This document shows positions 5,477 to 6,201 of a stretch of 6,201 bases of DNA, one piece after another. The notes under the pieces are model-generated. The model saw nothing but the letters and a program-made list of their open reading frames with translations. It searched no databases and had not been told where the DNA came from. The position numbers were made by a program, and so were the translations under genes. Numbering within the stretch: the stretch's first letter is position 1; every line of letters begins with the position of its first letter. The stretch lies in assembly GCA_018055565.1 (NCBI GenBank), contig JAGPHI010000062.1, positions 1-6,201 on the forward strand. The letters are read 5' to 3'. The DNA is from Oscillospiraceae bacterium. Its GTDB lineage: Bacteria > Bacillota > Clostridia > Oscillospirales > Ruminococcaceae.

Positions 5477-6201
5477 TTACGCCGTAGGGAACAGCAAATG
5501 CGTGTTTTCTTCTAAAAACATTGTATCGCGCGTAATGAGCCGAAACGGCAAAGCAAGCGACGCGCTCTTTTTGCCCTCGGCCGCTTTTACGGCAGCCTGC
5601 ACGCAAAGATAGCCCGCCTGCAATTCATCCGCGCACAAAAGGGCGCTGGCATCGCCCGCTTCAAGCGCGCTAAGGGTTTCGGGCGTATTGCCGATGCCCA
5701 CCAGCACAATATCGTTTCGCGCAGCCGCACGCCGCGCCTCGGCAAGGCGCAAAAGCAGCGTGGGCGTGGGCGCTAAAAGCACACTGCCCTTTGCCTGCGC
5801 GCGCATCCAATCGCTTAAACTGGCATCGCTGCCCGGTGCCGCGCGCGCCACCGAAATGCCCGCGCTTTCCATCGCCTCGGCCATGCTGGCAAAGCGCGTT
5901 TGCTCGCTGGCGGCCTTTTCGCACACCATCGTTACCTTGCTTTGCGCATGCGCGTGCAAATATTCCGCCAGCAGCGCGCTTGCCGCCGTATAATCATAGG
6001 TAATTTGCGCAATATCCGTTTGCGGCAGCGCAAACGCCGCTCCCACTATCGGCACTTTGCCGCCAAGTGCGCTTACGGCCTGTGCCATATCCGCCGCGTT
6101 TGCCCCCGCCACAATCAGCGCATCGGCCCCGCTTTCTATTTCGCGCCCGAGGCTGCGCCGCTGCGCCTCGGGCGCGTTTTCATATTCGTACAGTGTCACA
6201 A
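5477..6201 (-). CDS. Periplasmic-binding-type protein, C-terminal part (partial at window edge), possible sugar sensor
   Basis: The reading frame is open to the right edge, so the N-terminus, any signal peptide and the true start lie outside; the GTG at 6199 is an internal Val codon in an open frame, not a convincing start. About 240 residues are visible, ending in TAA. The fold looks like the RbsB/MglB (Peripla_BP_4) family: a strand-helix pattern with GADALIVAG, a lobe-crossing stretch near QITYDYTAAS, then VLVGIGNTPETLSALEAGD and a C-terminal run DTMFLEENTHLLFPT. The FFN, NND and GVD sugar-contact motifs of MglB are replaced by VGAAF, PTPTLL and GIGN, so galactose binding by the usual pocket is unlikely. 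It is very alanine-rich and looks more GC-rich than the mgl genes. It lies 43 bases upstream of the anchored binding protein, so the two are probably cotranscribed. A sensory or accessory role is inferred; it could also be the extracellular part of a larger fusion. Confidence 0.75.
   Translation of the reverse strand, partial: VTLYEYENAPEAQRRSLGREIESGADALIVAGANAADMAQAVSALGGKVPIVGAAFALPQTDIAQITYDYTAASALLAEYLHAHAQSKVTMVCEKAASEQTRFASMAEAMESAGISVARAAPGSDASLSDWMRAQAKGSVLLAPTPTLLLRLAEARRAAARNDIVLVGIGNTPETLSALEAGDASALLCADELQAGYLCVQAAVKAAEGKKSASLALPFRLITRDTMFLEENTHLLFPTA

Noticed and set aside
1..6201. CRISPR arrays, insertion sequences, tRNA or rRNA genes
   Set aside because: No spaced repeat array, transposase, terminal inverted repeats of a mobile element, or recognisable structural RNA was seen; the window is almost filled by one coherent operon.

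Overview
The window carries one minus-strand gene cluster for galactose (methyl-galactoside) uptake. Its core is a complete CUT2-family ABC transporter: MglB-type binding lipoprotein, MglA twin ATPase and MglC permease. It probably comes from a Gram-positive Clostridia-type anaerobe, perhaps Oscillospiraceae/Ruminococcaceae. The reasons are the near-consensus AGGAGG ribosome binding sites before most genes, the lipoprotein signal on the binding protein, the roughly balanced base composition and the gene content. The genus cannot be named from this sequence.

Layout in the direction of transcription (right to left): (1) 6201-5477, the C-terminal part of a periplasmic-binding-type protein, cut by the window edge and lacking the sugar-contact residues of MglB. 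(2) 5433-4423, a second MglB-like galactose-binding protein with a GTG start and an N-terminal membrane anchor. (3) 4422-4138, a 285-base intergenic region with the likely mglB promoter, two 9-base direct repeats 22 bases apart that run into the -35 region, and a 14-bp inverted repeat around them. (4) 4137-3016 mglB, a lipoprotein. (5) 3015-2907, a spacer with a strong stem-loop. (6) 2906-1410 mglA. (7) 1400-324 mglC, 9 bases after mglA. (8) 305-63, an 80-residue single-pass membrane protein with a four-leucine heptad coiled coil, 18 bases after mglC. (9) 62-1, a short tail with no clear terminator.

By analogy with E. coli Mgl, MglB delivers galactose (or a related sugar) to the MglC channel and MglA powers import. 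The two upstream binding-type proteins have no permease of their own here. They may be sensory components of a sugar-responsive signalling system whose kinase lies beyond the right edge; that is inference. The paired direct repeats at the mglB promoter fit activation by a response regulator.

The points most worth a second look are: the small coiled-coil membrane protein in the operon; the better preservation of the galactose pocket in the anchored binding protein than in MglB itself; the promoter architecture; and the mglB-mglA stem-loop.
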